Of a stretch of DNA of 64,000 nucleotides, positions 17,036 through 26,113 are shown piece by piece. The position numbers were made by a program, and so were the translations under genes. Numbering within the stretch: the first letter of the stretch is position 1; the number at the start of each line of letters is the position of its first letter. Source of the DNA: Halomonas litopenaei (GTDB lineage: Bacteria; Pseudomonadota; Gammaproteobacteria; Pseudomonadales; Halomonadaceae); assembly GCF_003045775.1 (NCBI RefSeq), contig NZ_PXNS01000001.1:868001-932000 (forward strand), written 5' to 3'. Below the pieces are notes generated by a model. That model worked only from the letters and a program-made list of their open reading frames with translations. It had not been told where the DNA came from and ran no database searches.

Positions 17036-17488
17036 TCAGCGTGCGTGCCTGGCCAGCCAGCGATCGAGGGCGTTGGCAAACTCCCGTCGATCACTGTCCG
17101 AGTAGCCCTTGGGGCCGCCGGTGTGCTCGCCGCTGGCACGCAGCGTCTCCATGAAGTCGCGCATCTGCACGCGTGCCTTGATGTTGTTGCGATCCAGGGT
17201 CTCGCCTCTGTTGGTCATTACCATGGCCCCCTTGTCCAGCGCCTCCAGTGCCAGCGGAAGGTCGGCGGTGACCAGCAGGTCACCGGGAGCGATGCGGCTG
17301 ACGATCTCGTTGTCGGCGGCGTCGAAGCCGTGGCTCACCGCCATGGCCTTGACCCACTTCGAACTGGGCAACGGGATCTGGTGGTTGGCGACGAACCAGG
17401 TCTGGGTGGTGGTGCGTTCGGCGGCGCGGACGATGATGTCGCGAGCGACTCTGGGGCAGGCGTCGGCGTCGACCCATAGTTGGGGCAT
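17036..17488 (-). CDS. yaiI: YaiI/YqxD family protein (DUF188)
   Basis: A 150-residue protein starting MPQLWVDADACPRVARDIIVRAAER, the hallmark of the YaiI/YqxD family (about 150 residues), with the conserved NHQIPLPSSKWVKAMAVSHGFDAADNEIV and GDLLVTADLPLALEAL segments. The Asp-rich pattern resembles PIN/NYN-type nuclease folds, but no function is proven. GGAG lies before the ATG at 17488; further upstream in-frame starts have no SD. It is convergent with yqjG and divergent from deaD. Confidence 0.85.
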   Translation of the reverse strand: MPQLWVDADACPRVARDIIVRAAERTTTQTWFVANHQIPLPSSKWVKAMAVSHGFDAADNEIVSRIAPGDLLVTADLPLALEALDKGAMVMTNRGETLDRNNIKARVQMRDFMETLRASGEHTGGPKGYSDSDRREFANALDRWLARHAR

Positions 17489-17921
17489 TGGTGTCTCCGG
17501 GGCAGAAAAAGGGGGCTCGATCATAAAAGGGCTGGTCAGAGCCATGAGTCGATGGTAGCATGCGCCCTCCTCGCATGTGTTGACCCCACCATCATGACGC
17601 AGCGACCTCCGACGCCCAAGCGGCCTCGAGAGTTCAAACAGATGCTGCAACGCGCAAGACGCGTTCGAATTGTGAAGATGGAGCACCCGACGTCGATCCC
17701 GACGCCCGCGGTGCAAACGGTCGCCACGATGGCTCCACGCAGTTGCGTGAGCCGATGCCAGGTGCGACCGGCGTCCCCGACTCCGAATGTTGACAACAGA
17801 CTTGTTGACCTTGCTCTACCACGAGTAGAGCGACGTATTTCTGTTCGCCCCGAATACGGGCGCGTCAGGGACGCCAACCACGTTATTTTGCCGGTAACCC
17901 CGGCCTACCAAGGTGTGATTC
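17489..17921. other. Divergent leader of yaiI and deaD
   Basis: A 433-base spacer without a gene. It contains a repeated TGTTGAC (17789 and 17804 regions), which includes a -35-like TTGACA at 17790-17795 facing deaD, but no convincing matching -10. The long leader is typical of cold-inducible helicase genes; I see no defined riboswitch. Confidence 0.5.
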
Positions 17922-19658
17922 ATGACCTCGACGACTGTCGCTTCACCGTCTTTTGGTGATCTGGCCCTGCTGCCTGCCGTTCTCTCCGCCATCGAGACCC
18001 TGGGCTACGAGACTCCCTCGCCCATTCAGGCGCAGACCATTCCAGCCCTGCTGGAAGGCCGCGACATGCTGGGCCAGGCCCAGACCGGCACCGGCAAGAC
18101 CGCTGCCTTCGCGCTCCCCATCTTGTCTCGTATTGAACTCGATCGGCGTGAGCCCCAGGTGCTGGTGCTGGCGCCGACCCGCGAGCTGGCTCAGCAGGTA
18201 GCCGTCTCCTTCAGCAAGTACGGCCAGAACCTCAAGGGTCTGGAAGTCGCCACCCTGTGCGGCGGCCAGGAATACCGTGAGCAGCTCAGCGCGCTGCGTC
18301 GTGGCGCCCAGGTAGTGGTCGGTACCCCCGGCCGCGTCATCGATCACCTGGATCGTGGCAGCCTCAAGCTTTCCGGCCTCAACGCTCTGGTGCTGGACGA
18401 AGCCGACGAGATGCTGCGCATGGGCTTCATCGACGACGTCAAGCGTGTTGTCGCCGATACCCCCGAGAACGCCCAGCGTGTGTTCTTCTCGGCGACCCTG
18501 CCCACCGAGATCGAGCGCATCGTCAATCGCTACCTGGTGGATCCGGTCAAGGTCGCCATCGAGGCGCGTACCACCACCGCCGAGAGCATCGAACAGCGCC
18601 TGGTGCGCGTCGATGGTGGCGCCAAGCTGGAAGCGCTGTCGCGCATCCTTGAAGTCGAGCCGGTGGACGCCGCCATCGTGTTCGTGCGCACCCGTGCCGC
18701 CTGTACCACTCTGATGGAGCAGCTGTCTGCGCGTGGCGTCAACGTCGCCAGCCTGTCCGGTGATCTGGACCAGAGCCTGCGCGAGCGCACCATCACTCGC
18801 CTCAAGCGCGCCAAGGTCGATGTGCTGATCGCCACCGACGTGGCCGCTCGTGGTCTCGACGTGCCGCGCATCACCCACGTCATCAACTATGACCTGCCCC
18901 AGGATGCCGAGGCTTACACCCACCGCATCGGCCGTACCGGCCGTGCCGGCCGCAACGGTGTGGCGATCACCTTCGCCGGCTTCCGTGAAGGCCGCAAGGT
19001 AGGTTGGCTCGAGCAGGCCACCGGCCAGAAGATGGCGGTCATGGAGCTGCCCGACGAGGCCGCCATTCGTGCCCACCGCGACAACGTCTTCCATCAGCGC
19101 GTGATCGCCTCCGTCACCAAGGGTGCCGAAGAGCAGCGTGCTCTGGTCGAGCGTCTGGTCGAGGAAGGCTACGATCCCATCGAGCTGGCCTGTGCCTTCT
19201 CCGCCATGGCGCGCGCCGACGAGGCACCCATCGGTCGCCTGCAGGCGCCGCGCAAGGAGCGCAATGACCGCGCCCCGCGTGACGGCAAGCCGCAGCGTCG
19301 CCGCGAGAGCCGTGGACCCAGCGAAGGCATGACCCGCTACCGCGTCTCCGTCGGCCACAAGGATGGCGTCAAGCCTGGCCAACTGGTCGGAGCCCTGGCC
19401 AACGAAGGTGGTATCGAAGGCGCCCGTATCGGCCGCATCGACATCCGTAACGGCTTCTCCACCGTGGAGCTGCCCAATGGTCTGCCGGCCAGCATCCTGG
19501 CCAAGATGGCACGTGCCCGTGTGGCCGGTCGTCCGCTGGAAATCAGCGAAGACCGTGGCGGTGATCGCGCTGAGCGTGGTGGCGAGCGCAGCGGCGAGCG
19601 TGCTCCCCGTCGTCGTCGCGATGACGAGACGCCTGTGCGTCGCCAGTCGCGCGCCTGA
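17922..19658 (+). CDS. deaD: ATP-dependent DEAD-box RNA helicase DeaD/CsdA
   Basis: A 578-residue DEAD-box helicase. In order: Q motif FGDLALLPAV...PSPIQAQTI (11-40), Walker A AQTGTGKT (53-60), PTRELA (85-90), TPGR, DEAD (159-162), SAT (190-192), then the second RecA domain with DVAARGLDVPRI and HRIGRTGRAGR. A C-terminal DbpA-like RNA-binding domain (YRVSVGHKDGVKPGQLVGAL...GFSTVELP) and a basic Arg-rich tail follow. DeaD unwinds mRNA and rRNA helices in ribosome assembly and cold adaptation. It is slightly shorter than E. coli DeaD (629), mostly in the tail. Confidence 0.92.
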   Translation: MTSTTVASPSFGDLALLPAVLSAIETLGYETPSPIQAQTIPALLEGRDMLGQAQTGTGKTAAFALPILSRIELDRREPQVLVLAPTRELAQQVAVSFSKYGQNLKGLEVATLCGGQEYREQLSALRRGAQVVVGTPGRVIDHLDRGSLKLSGLNALVLDEADEMLRMGFIDDVKRVVADTPENAQRVFFSATLPTEIERIVNRYLVDPVKVAIEARTTTAESIEQRLVRVDGGAKLEALSRILEVEPVDAAIVFVRTRAACTTLMEQLSARGVNVASLSGDLDQSLRERTITRLKRAKVDVLIATDVAARGLDVPRITHVINYDLPQDAEAYTHRIGRTGRAGRNGVAITFAGFREGRKVGWLEQATGQKMAVMELPDEAAIRAHRDNVFHQRVIASVTKGAEEQRALVERLVEEGYDPIELACAFSAMARADEAPIGRLQAPRKERNDRAPRDGKPQRRRESRGPSEGMTRYRVSVGHKDGVKPGQLVGALANEGGIEGARIGRIDIRNGFSTVELPNGLPASILAKMARARVAGRPLEISEDRGGDRAERGGERSGERAPRRRRDDETPVRRQSRA

Positions 19659-20020
19659 TCGAGGTGCCAGGGGCCTGAGCCGACAGCTGGTACAAGGCCC
19701 CTGTTGATCCGATGACGCATCGGATCACGACAAGGCAAGTTTCGTGAACGGGCCGGTGGATATCCACCGGCCCGTTTGCGTGTGCATGTTTCGCTGCTTC
19801 CTGGGCGTTGGCTCCCGGGGATCGGGCCCGATGTTCATCCCATTCCCTTGCATGTCGACTTTCTCCCCGCCTGACCTACGTCAACCTCTGACCCGATGCT
19901 GCCGCTCCTGATGGCCGAAGCACGACATAATGTTGCAAAGTGTAACATCCGGGTGCGGTGACAGGGTCTCTCTTGTCCCGGCCGGGCTGAAGGCATGATT
20001 GCAATGGAGAGCGACGGGAC
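19659..20020. other. deaD-fimbria spacer
   Basis: Three hairpins occupy its first 120 bases. The remaining 240 bases lead into the fimbrial operon, become less GC-rich near 19915-19955 and show no gene. A fimbrial promoter is expected here but I cannot place it. Confidence 0.5.
19747..19776. terminator. 30-bp perfect palindrome after deaD
   Basis: AACGGGCCGGTGGAT and its exact complement ATCCACCGGCCCGTT meet without a loop base and are followed by TGCG. Two further hairpins precede it in the deaD 3' region: CAGGGGCC/GGCCCCTG (19668-19703) and GATCCGATG/CATCGGATC (19706-19726). They probably form a compound terminator. Confidence 0.65.
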
Positions 20021-20557
20021 ATGGAACGGAAAACAGGCAAGGGATGGCTGCTTGGCGTCATGCTTTTTACCCTGGCAGGCAATGGATACGCCGCCACCGG
20101 CACCATCACGATATCCGGGAAGGTGCTTGCCACGACCTGTACGGTAAAGGTCAACAATGCGGGAACCGGGGATGGCACTGTGGTGCTTCCCACGGTCAGT
20201 GTCAGCGACTTGAAGAGCGGTGAGACGGCGGGTGACACCTCCTTCACCATCGACATGAACTGCTCCGCTGCCGTGGACAATGTGAAGCCGTACTTCGAGC
20301 CTACCAATGTCGATGCCGCCACCGGCTATCTGGTGAATACCGCAGGTACCGCCGGCGCCAAGAACGTCGAGATACAACTGCTCGACCATACCAACAAGGT
20401 GATCAATCTGATCGCCAATGATGCCACCGCGATGGATCTGGCCGACGACACCACGGCGACTCAACTTCGCTACACCGCGCGCTATTACGCCAGTGGCGCG
20501 GACGCCGTCGCGGGGACCGTCAGCACCTCAGCGGTGTATACCCTGAACTACCAATAG
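20021..20557 (+). CDS. Type-1-like fimbrial major subunit
   Basis: A 178-residue secreted pilin. A signal peptide ends at GNGYA-ATG (about 24). The mature chain begins TGTITISGKVLATTCTVKV, with the conserved cysteine that pairs with C in FTIDMNCSAA, and ends RYTARYYASGADAVAGTVSTSAVYTLNYQ, where the penultimate Tyr and the alternating hydrophobic beta-strand are the chaperone-recognition motif. It is exported through Sec, folded by the adjacent chaperone and polymerised at the usher. GGAGAG precedes the ATG. It is the only pilin-like gene in the operon. Confidence 0.88.
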   Translation: MERKTGKGWLLGVMLFTLAGNGYAATGTITISGKVLATTCTVKVNNAGTGDGTVVLPTVSVSDLKSGETAGDTSFTIDMNCSAAVDNVKPYFEPTNVDAATGYLVNTAGTAGAKNVEIQLLDHTNKVINLIANDATAMDLADDTTATQLRYTARYYASGADAVAGTVSTSAVYTLNYQ

Positions 20558-20645
20558 ATCTCGCAGTCCGCCCGCACTGGCAGAAGTGCGCGGAGGTAGG
20601 GCGTCTGGCAAGGCTTCATAAAGGCTACAGAAAGGCATAGGGATC

Positions 20646-21371
20646 ATGCGTGTACGGGAGTCGTGGGGAAGGGGAGTGGCGCTGTTGGCGCTGGTGGCGC
20701 TTTGCAGCCTTGTCAGTCGTGTCGATGCCAGTGTGGTGGTTTCGGGCACCCGGGTGATCTACCCCGCCGATGCCAGGGATGTGAGCGTCGCGCTGACCAA
20801 TGCGGGCGATACGCCCTCGCTGGTGCAGGTGTGGATCGATCGTGGCGACCCGGACTCCACGCCGGAGAGTGTCGAGGTGCCGTTTCTGACGACACCGCCG
20901 GTGACACGCATCAATGCCCATGGCGGACAGGCGATTCGGATCGCCTATCTGGGCGAGGTGGCGCCTGTCGATCGCGAGTCTGTCTACTGGTTGAACGTGC
21001 TGGAGGTGCCCGCCACCCAGGCGGCGCCGGACCGAAACGTGCTGCAGCTGGCATACCGCACCCGCATCAAGCTGTTCTATCGACCCGTCGGGCTTGCCGC
21101 TTCCCCCGAGCAGGCCGCCGAGCAGCTTCACTGGGAGCTTGAGCGGGGGCCAGGCCGCTGGACGCTGGTGGCCCGTAATGAGAGCCCCTACAGTGTGTCG
21201 CTTCGTCGGGTCGGGCTAGGCAACGAAGAGCACCAGGTCACGGCTCGTGGCAGCCTGATCCCGGCCCAGAGCTCCCGCCGTTTCGGCATCGAACCGCTGG
21301 CAACCTCCCAGGGTTTCTTCGATTGGATCAATGACTACGGGGTGACGCAGCGGCGCCGATTCGAGCTGTGA
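20646..21371 (+). CDS. Periplasmic fimbrial chaperone (PapD/FimC type)
   Basis: A 241-residue chaperone with a signal peptide (about 1-29). The two Ig-like domains have the expected motifs: VVVSGTRVIYPADARDVSVALTN, with the Arg that anchors the subunit C-terminus, FLTTPPVTRI, YWLNVLEVP, and LAYRTRIKLFYRP, with the second anchoring Lys. It supplies the missing strand to pilin subunits and hands them to the usher. The start of the usher gene overlaps its stop (GTGA), so the two are probably co-translated. Confidence 0.9.
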   Translation: MRVRESWGRGVALLALVALCSLVSRVDASVVVSGTRVIYPADARDVSVALTNAGDTPSLVQVWIDRGDPDSTPESVEVPFLTTPPVTRINAHGGQAIRIAYLGEVAPVDRESVYWLNVLEVPATQAAPDRNVLQLAYRTRIKLFYRPVGLAASPEQAAEQLHWELERGPGRWTLVARNESPYSVSLRRVGLGNEEHQVTARGSLIPAQSSRRFGIEPLATSQGFFDWINDYGVTQRRRFEL

Positions 21372-23932
21372 AACGTCTGTCTGGCACAGCAGCCGGCAAG
21401 GTTCGAGGCTTGCGGCGGCACGAAGGCCTGTCTGTGCTCATTGCGCTGGGGCTGTCACTCGTCACCGACGCCGGTCTGTCCGCCCGGGCCGACGACGGTA
21501 GCAGGGTGACCGGTGGTGCGTCCGAGCGCCGGGTCGAGTACGCCTTCAACGCCAAGCTGCTGAAAGGATCACTCCAGGGCATGGACCTGACCCGCTTCGA
21601 GCAGGGTATGACGATCCCCCCTGGTCGCTATGAACTCGACGTTCTGGTCAATGGCCAGGCGTTCGGTCGCGAGACGGTGACGATCGGTGAGGACCCGGAA
21701 GGGACGCGTCTGTGTCTGTCGCTTGATGCGATAAAGCGCCTGCCGCTGAAGCCCGCGGCAGGGGGAGGCGACTCAGGCCGCGAGTGCGTCGATCTGGCCG
21801 CTCGCTATCCCTACGTCGATAGCTCGATCGACTCGGCGAACATGCGACTTGAACTGAGCGTGCCCCAGGCCTATCTGCGGCATCGCGTCAGGGGAAAGGT
21901 GCCGGCCGAGGCGTGGCAGGACGGCATCAATGGCGCCTTTGTTCGCTACAACAGCAATGCCTTCCGTGGCGAGCGCGACGGGCAGGAGTCCCGTGAGGAC
22001 TATCGACTCGGGATCAACGCCGGGGTGAACCTTGGCGGTTGGCAGCTTCGTCACAATGCCAGTCTCGATGACGCCAGTGGCGAGACCGCCCACTATCATG
22101 TCACCAACACCTACCTGCGCCACGACGTGACGCCCTGGCAGGCCGACCTGGTCATCGGCGAGTATCAGACCTCCGGGATGGGATTCGAGTCGATACCCTT
22201 CACCGGCGTCCAGCTCGCCAGCGACGATGCCATGCTGCCTCCTTCCCGGCGGGGCTACGCCCCGGTAGTGCGAGGCACCGCTCGCACCAACGCCAGGGTG
22301 ACGGTCCGTCAGGGGGAGGACGTCATCTACGAGACCAGCGTGACGCCCGGCCCCTTTGCCATCGACGACCTTTACGCCACCAATGTGGCTGACGACCTTG
22401 AGGTCACCATTACCGAGGCCGACGGCAGCGAGCGCGCCTTCGTGCTGCCCTATACCTCGGTGGCACAGTTGCTGCGACCCGGCGCCCACCGCTTCCACCT
22501 GACCCTGGGGGAGTATCGGGATGACGGCCTCGTCGACCTGCCCCGGTTCGTTCAGGCCGAATACCGACGCGGGGTCAGCAATCGGCTGACGCTATACTCC
22601 GGCGCCATCCTGGCCGAGGACTATATGGCGGGGCTTGCCGGTGGCGCCGTGTCGACCCTGTTGGGCGCCTTCGCGCTGGATGCCACCATGACCCGGGCGA
22701 ATCACCTGGAGGCGCTGAGCGGTGAGCCGGAGAGCCCGCGTGGCGAGAGCTTTCGTGTGAGCTACAACACCCGTTTTGATCCCACCGACACCGAGCTGTC
22801 GGTGGTCAACTACCGTTTTTCCAGTCAGCACTATCTGAGCCTTTCGGACGTTGCGCTGCTGCGCGATGACGGAACGACATCCTCACCACGGGACCGCGAG
22901 CGCCAACGTCTCGAGGTCAATCTGACCCAGACCCTGGCCGGCGGCACCAGGCTGTTTGCCTCTGGCATCAGCGCCGACTACTGGGATCGCGAGGACGCGA
23001 CCACCTATCAGGTCGGTGTCAGTCGTGGCTTCTCCTGGGGCACCCTGAGCGCCACCGCAGGCCGTAGCGAGACCGAAGGCGACTACACCAACGAGTTCTA
23101 CCTCAATCTCAGCGTTCCGCTGGGAGGCCACCTGCAACTGACCTCCAATCTGGCCCATCGGGGCGATCATCGCTCGGGCCAGTTGAACCTCAGCGGCGAC
23201 AGCGGTGCGCTGAACTATGGTGTCTACGTCAACCACAGCCGTGATGACCGGTCGCACGATTCAAGCTATGGCGGCAACCTGGGGATGGACACCTCCAGGG
23301 TACGTCTTGGCCTCAACCTCAGCGCCGGAGATGACTACCGCAGCTACAGCGCCAGCGCCGATGGCACCGCCATTGCCTATGCGGGTGGCCTGGTGCTGAC
23401 GCGGGATCAAGGCGAGACCATGGCGGTCATCGAGGCGCCGGGCGCCAAGGGCGCGGCGATTTCTCAACATGACCAGGTGTTGCTGGACGGGCGGGGCAAG
23501 GGGGCGATCAGCGGACTGACACCTTACCGCTACAACCGGGTGGCGCTGGATCCCTCCGGCATGACCGATGGCGTCGAGCTCAAGGGCAATGCCAGGCGGG
23601 TAGCGCCTCGCCGAGGCGCTATCGTCAGGCTGACCTACGACACCCTGGTGGGGGCGCCGACCCTGGTGCGGGTGACCACGCCGGCGCCTTTCGGCGCGCA
23701 GTTGATCGACGCCGATGGCGACGTGCTGGCGGTGCTGGGTCAGGGGCGCATGGCAGTGGTCAGGGGAATCGATGCACACCGGGGCTATCAGCTTCGCTGG
23801 GGGCCGAGCCCGCGGGAGCGCTGCCGCCTGACACTGGAGCCGCAACGCGAGGCGACGCCGCACCAGGGTGCAGCGCCGCGTGTCGCCCAGCGCCAGGCCA
23901 CCTGCTTGCCTGGAGATGTCTCGTCTGGCTAG
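21368..23932 (+). CDS. Outer-membrane fimbrial usher
   Basis: An 854-residue usher of normal length. A signal-like N-terminus leads to the N-domain (YAFNAKLLKGSLQGMDLTRFEQG, PPGRYELDVLVNG), a 24-strand barrel with an embedded plug (GSERAFVLPYTSVAQLLRPG), and C-terminal domains (FGAQLIDADGDVLAVLGQGRMAVVRG) with a terminal cysteine pair (ERCRLTL, ATCLPGD). The start is GTG, overlapping the chaperone stop. The stop codon overlaps the stop of the opposing amidotransferase gene at a CTAG. No adhesin follows, so the cluster is pilin-chaperone-usher only. Confidence 0.92.
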   Translation: MKRLSGTAAGKVRGLRRHEGLSVLIALGLSLVTDAGLSARADDGSRVTGGASERRVEYAFNAKLLKGSLQGMDLTRFEQGMTIPPGRYELDVLVNGQAFGRETVTIGEDPEGTRLCLSLDAIKRLPLKPAAGGGDSGRECVDLAARYPYVDSSIDSANMRLELSVPQAYLRHRVRGKVPAEAWQDGINGAFVRYNSNAFRGERDGQESREDYRLGINAGVNLGGWQLRHNASLDDASGETAHYHVTNTYLRHDVTPWQADLVIGEYQTSGMGFESIPFTGVQLASDDAMLPPSRRGYAPVVRGTARTNARVTVRQGEDVIYETSVTPGPFAIDDLYATNVADDLEVTITEADGSERAFVLPYTSVAQLLRPGAHRFHLTLGEYRDDGLVDLPRFVQAEYRRGVSNRLTLYSGAILAEDYMAGLAGGAVSTLLGAFALDATMTRANHLEALSGEPESPRGESFRVSYNTRFDPTDTELSVVNYRFSSQHYLSLSDVALLRDDGTTSSPRDRERQRLEVNLTQTLAGGTRLFASGISADYWDREDATTYQVGVSRGFSWGTLSATAGRSETEGDYTNEFYLNLSVPLGGHLQLTSNLAHRGDHRSGQLNLSGDSGALNYGVYVNHSRDDRSHDSSYGGNLGMDTSRVRLGLNLSAGDDYRSYSASADGTAIAYAGGLVLTRDQGETMAVIEAPGAKGAAISQHDQVLLDGRGKGAISGLTPYRYNRVALDPSGMTDGVELKGNARRVAPRRGAIVRLTYDTLVGAPTLVRVTTPAPFGAQLIDADGDVLAVLGQGRMAVVRGIDAHRGYQLRWGPSPRERCRLTLEPQREATPHQGAAPRVAQRQATCLPGDVSSG

Positions 23933-24696
23933 CTTCGCCGATCGAACAGGGTCAGGGCGAAGGCGTCCAGCAGGCTGCTGGCCTCGGGGGTCTCGACCAC
24001 AGACCGCTCGAGTGCCTCGACGTCCTCGTCCTGAGCGACAAGAATGTCGCGCTGGTGCGCCAGGTAGGCCGCGGTCACCTGGACGGTGAATTCCGGGTGG
24101 AACTGCACGCTGTACTGGGCTGGGCCATAGCGCAGGGCCTGGTTGGGGTCATGGTCGTTGGCCGCCAGGACCGTGGCGGCCTCGGGGCGTGACAGGGCGC
24201 TCTGGGCGTGGGTCAGCTGGGCGGCGAAAGCATCGGGCAGCGCACCGAACAGCGGATCCCCACGACCGGCCTCGGTCAGCGTGAGGGTACGCGTGCCGCA
24301 TTCCCGCCCTCGGGGATGGTAGCCGGCGCTGCCGCCGAAGGCTTCGGCCATCAGCTGGTGGCCATAGCACACGCCAAACATCGGCAGGCCACAGTCGAGC
24401 GCCTCCCTCAGCCAGGGTTTGAGCGCTTCACTCCAGGCTTCCCGGTCGGACACCATGGCGTGTGACCCGGTCACCATCACCCCGTCCTGATCAGAGATTG
24501 CCGGCAGCGGTTGGCGGCGAACGTCGATCACCTCGATGACGCCGCCACGACGACGAAAGCCGTCGAGGCGTGCGCTGAACAGGTCCTCGAAGTCGCCGTG
24601 CTCGGCGACGACATCGGCGAAGCTGTCGCCGGTCTTGAAGATGGCTAGGCGAGGCGGCTCAACAGGCCTCGCCGGGCTTGAAGCAGTGTGGGTCAC
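23929..24696 (-). CDS. Class-I glutamine amidotransferase-like protein
   Basis: A 255-residue stand-alone GATase1 of the YfeJ/GMP-synthase-like group. The nucleophile elbow is GVCYGHQ (C110) and the His-Glu pair is in QFHPEF. MVTGSHAMVSD forms the oxyanion region, and HAQSALSRP is typical of these small proteins. It may hydrolyse glutamine or a gamma-glutamyl compound; no synthase partner is adjacent. The likely start is GTG at 24696, with a poor SD, so the N-terminus is uncertain. argE follows on the same strand upstream, 47 bases away. Its stop codon overlaps that of the converging usher gene. Confidence 0.8.
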   Translation of the reverse strand: MTHTASSPARPVEPPRLAIFKTGDSFADVVAEHGDFEDLFSARLDGFRRRGGVIEVIDVRRQPLPAISDQDGVMVTGSHAMVSDREAWSEALKPWLREALDCGLPMFGVCYGHQLMAEAFGGSAGYHPRGRECGTRTLTLTEAGRGDPLFGALPDAFAAQLTHAQSALSRPEAATVLAANDHDPNQALRYGPAQYSVQFHPEFTVQVTAAYLAHQRDILVAQDEDVEALERSVVETPEASSLLDAFALTLFDRRS

Positions 24697-24743
24697 GGTC
24701 TTGGCTCGAAAAGGGGAATCCAGGGGCGCTTGCAGGTGTAGAT

Positions 24744-25910
24744 TCAGCCGCGCTTGAGGCGATCACCGAGGGCGACCATGAAGCGGCTGCCGGCGTCGAG
24801 CTGTTCGCGCTCGATGTATTCGTCGGGCTGGTGGGCCTGGCTGATGCTGCCGGGACCGCAGATCACCGTGGGCAGGCCGGCGAGCTGGAACTGACCGGCC
24901 TCGGTGGCGTAGGCCACGGCGGCGCCGTCGGGGCTGTCGCCGAGCAGTTCGCGGCACAGGCCCAGCGCCTCGCTGTTGTCACGATCGGCCAGGGCCGGCA
25001 CGGTGGTGTTGAGCGCCTCGGTGGTGATCGAGGCCTCGGGGGCGCGCTGGCGCATGCGGGCTTCGAGTTCGCGGGCGGTGGTCTCGACCCGGGCCAGCAG
25101 CTCCTTGGCGTCATCGGTGGGCAGGTGGCGAATTTCCCATTCGAAGCTGCAGCGCCTGGCCATGATGTTGATGGCGGTGCCACCCTCGATCTTGCCCACG
25201 TGCAGGCTCGAGTGGATCACGCTGAAGGCCTCGTCGACCCGACCCTCTTCCTTGAGCTCCGCCATCACGTCCTCGATGCGGGTGACCAGGCGGGCGGCGA
25301 CGTGGATCGCCGAGACCCCTTGATACACCTGGCTCGAGTGGGCTTCGCGTCCGATCACCGTGGTGCGGAAGTTGCTGGCCCCCTTGTGGGCCACCACCGG
25401 CTCCATCAGGGTCGGCTCGCCGACCACCACGGCGGCAGGGCGGGGGTGTTCGGCCATCAGCGTCTCGATCATGCGCGGGGCGCCGACGCAGCCGATTTCC
25501 TCGTCGTAGGACAGCGCCAGCCAGATCGGCACCTCAAGCTCCAGTTCGCTCCAGCGCGGTACTTCGGCCAGGGCGCAGGCGATGAAGCCTTTCATGTCAC
25601 AGGTGCCGCGACCGTACAGGCGCCCGGCATTGTCGCCCTCGCCGGCGGTCAGGGTGAAGGGATCGCTGGTCCATGGCTGGCCCACCACCGGCACCACGTC
25701 GGTATGGCCCGAGAGCACCACACCGCCCTCGACCGCCGGGCCGATGCGCGCCAGCAGATTGGCCCTGGAACCGTCGTCGCTCTCGACCCGCCAGTGATCG
25801 ACGCCGTAGCGGTCGAGCCACTGCTCGACGAAGGCGATCAATTCCAGGTTGGAATCCCGAGACACGGTGGCAAAGCCCACCAGGGTCTTGAGCAGGTCGT
25901 GTGCGGTCAT
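24744..25910 (-). CDS. argE: Acetylornithine deacetylase (M20 metallopeptidase family)
   Basis: A 388-residue M20 deacetylase matching ArgE. Metal ligands are in VVLSGHTDVVPV, GRGTCDMKG, SYDEEIGCVG and VVGEPT, and the dimerisation-domain histidine lies in the REAHSSQVYQGVSAI region. It hydrolyses N2-acetylornithine to ornithine and acetate in arginine synthesis. GGAG lies before the ATG at 25910; a start 12 codons earlier has none. It is downstream of sbcC on the same strand, separated by a spacer that contains a CGCCCAAGAC tandem array, and upstream of an amidotransferase gene. Confidence 0.85.
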   Translation of the reverse strand: MTAHDLLKTLVGFATVSRDSNLELIAFVEQWLDRYGVDHWRVESDDGSRANLLARIGPAVEGGVVLSGHTDVVPVVGQPWTSDPFTLTAGEGDNAGRLYGRGTCDMKGFIACALAEVPRWSELELEVPIWLALSYDEEIGCVGAPRMIETLMAEHPRPAAVVVGEPTLMEPVVAHKGASNFRTTVIGREAHSSQVYQGVSAIHVAARLVTRIEDVMAELKEEGRVDEAFSVIHSSLHVGKIEGGTAINIMARRCSFEWEIRHLPTDDAKELLARVETTARELEARMRQRAPEASITTEALNTTVPALADRDNSEALGLCRELLGDSPDGAAVAYATEAGQFQLAGLPTVICGPGSISQAHQPDEYIEREQLDAGSRFMVALGDRLKRG

Positions 25911-26018
25911 GAAGGCTCCGTCGACTGAGGTCACAAGGAGCGTCAATGTACCATGGCCAGGCGACGCGCCCCAGCGTATCGCCCCGGGTTACCGCCCGAG
26001 CACGCTGCTCTCCTGAGT

Positions 26019-26096
26019 CACCCAAGACTGAGGCCGCCCAAGACAGGAACCGCCCAAGACTGGTCCGCCCAAGACCAGGTCCGCCCAACAGCGACG
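26019..26096. repeat. 15-16-bp tandem repeat (core CGCCCAAGAC), five copies
   Basis: Units begin at 26019, 26035, 26051, 26066 and 26082, each with CGCCCAAGAC or a close variant followed by a variable 5-6 bases. The array starts 18 bases after the sbcC stop and ends about 110 bases before argE in transcription order. Confidence 0.88.
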
Positions 26097-26113
26097 TGCG
26101 GGGCGGACGGGGT

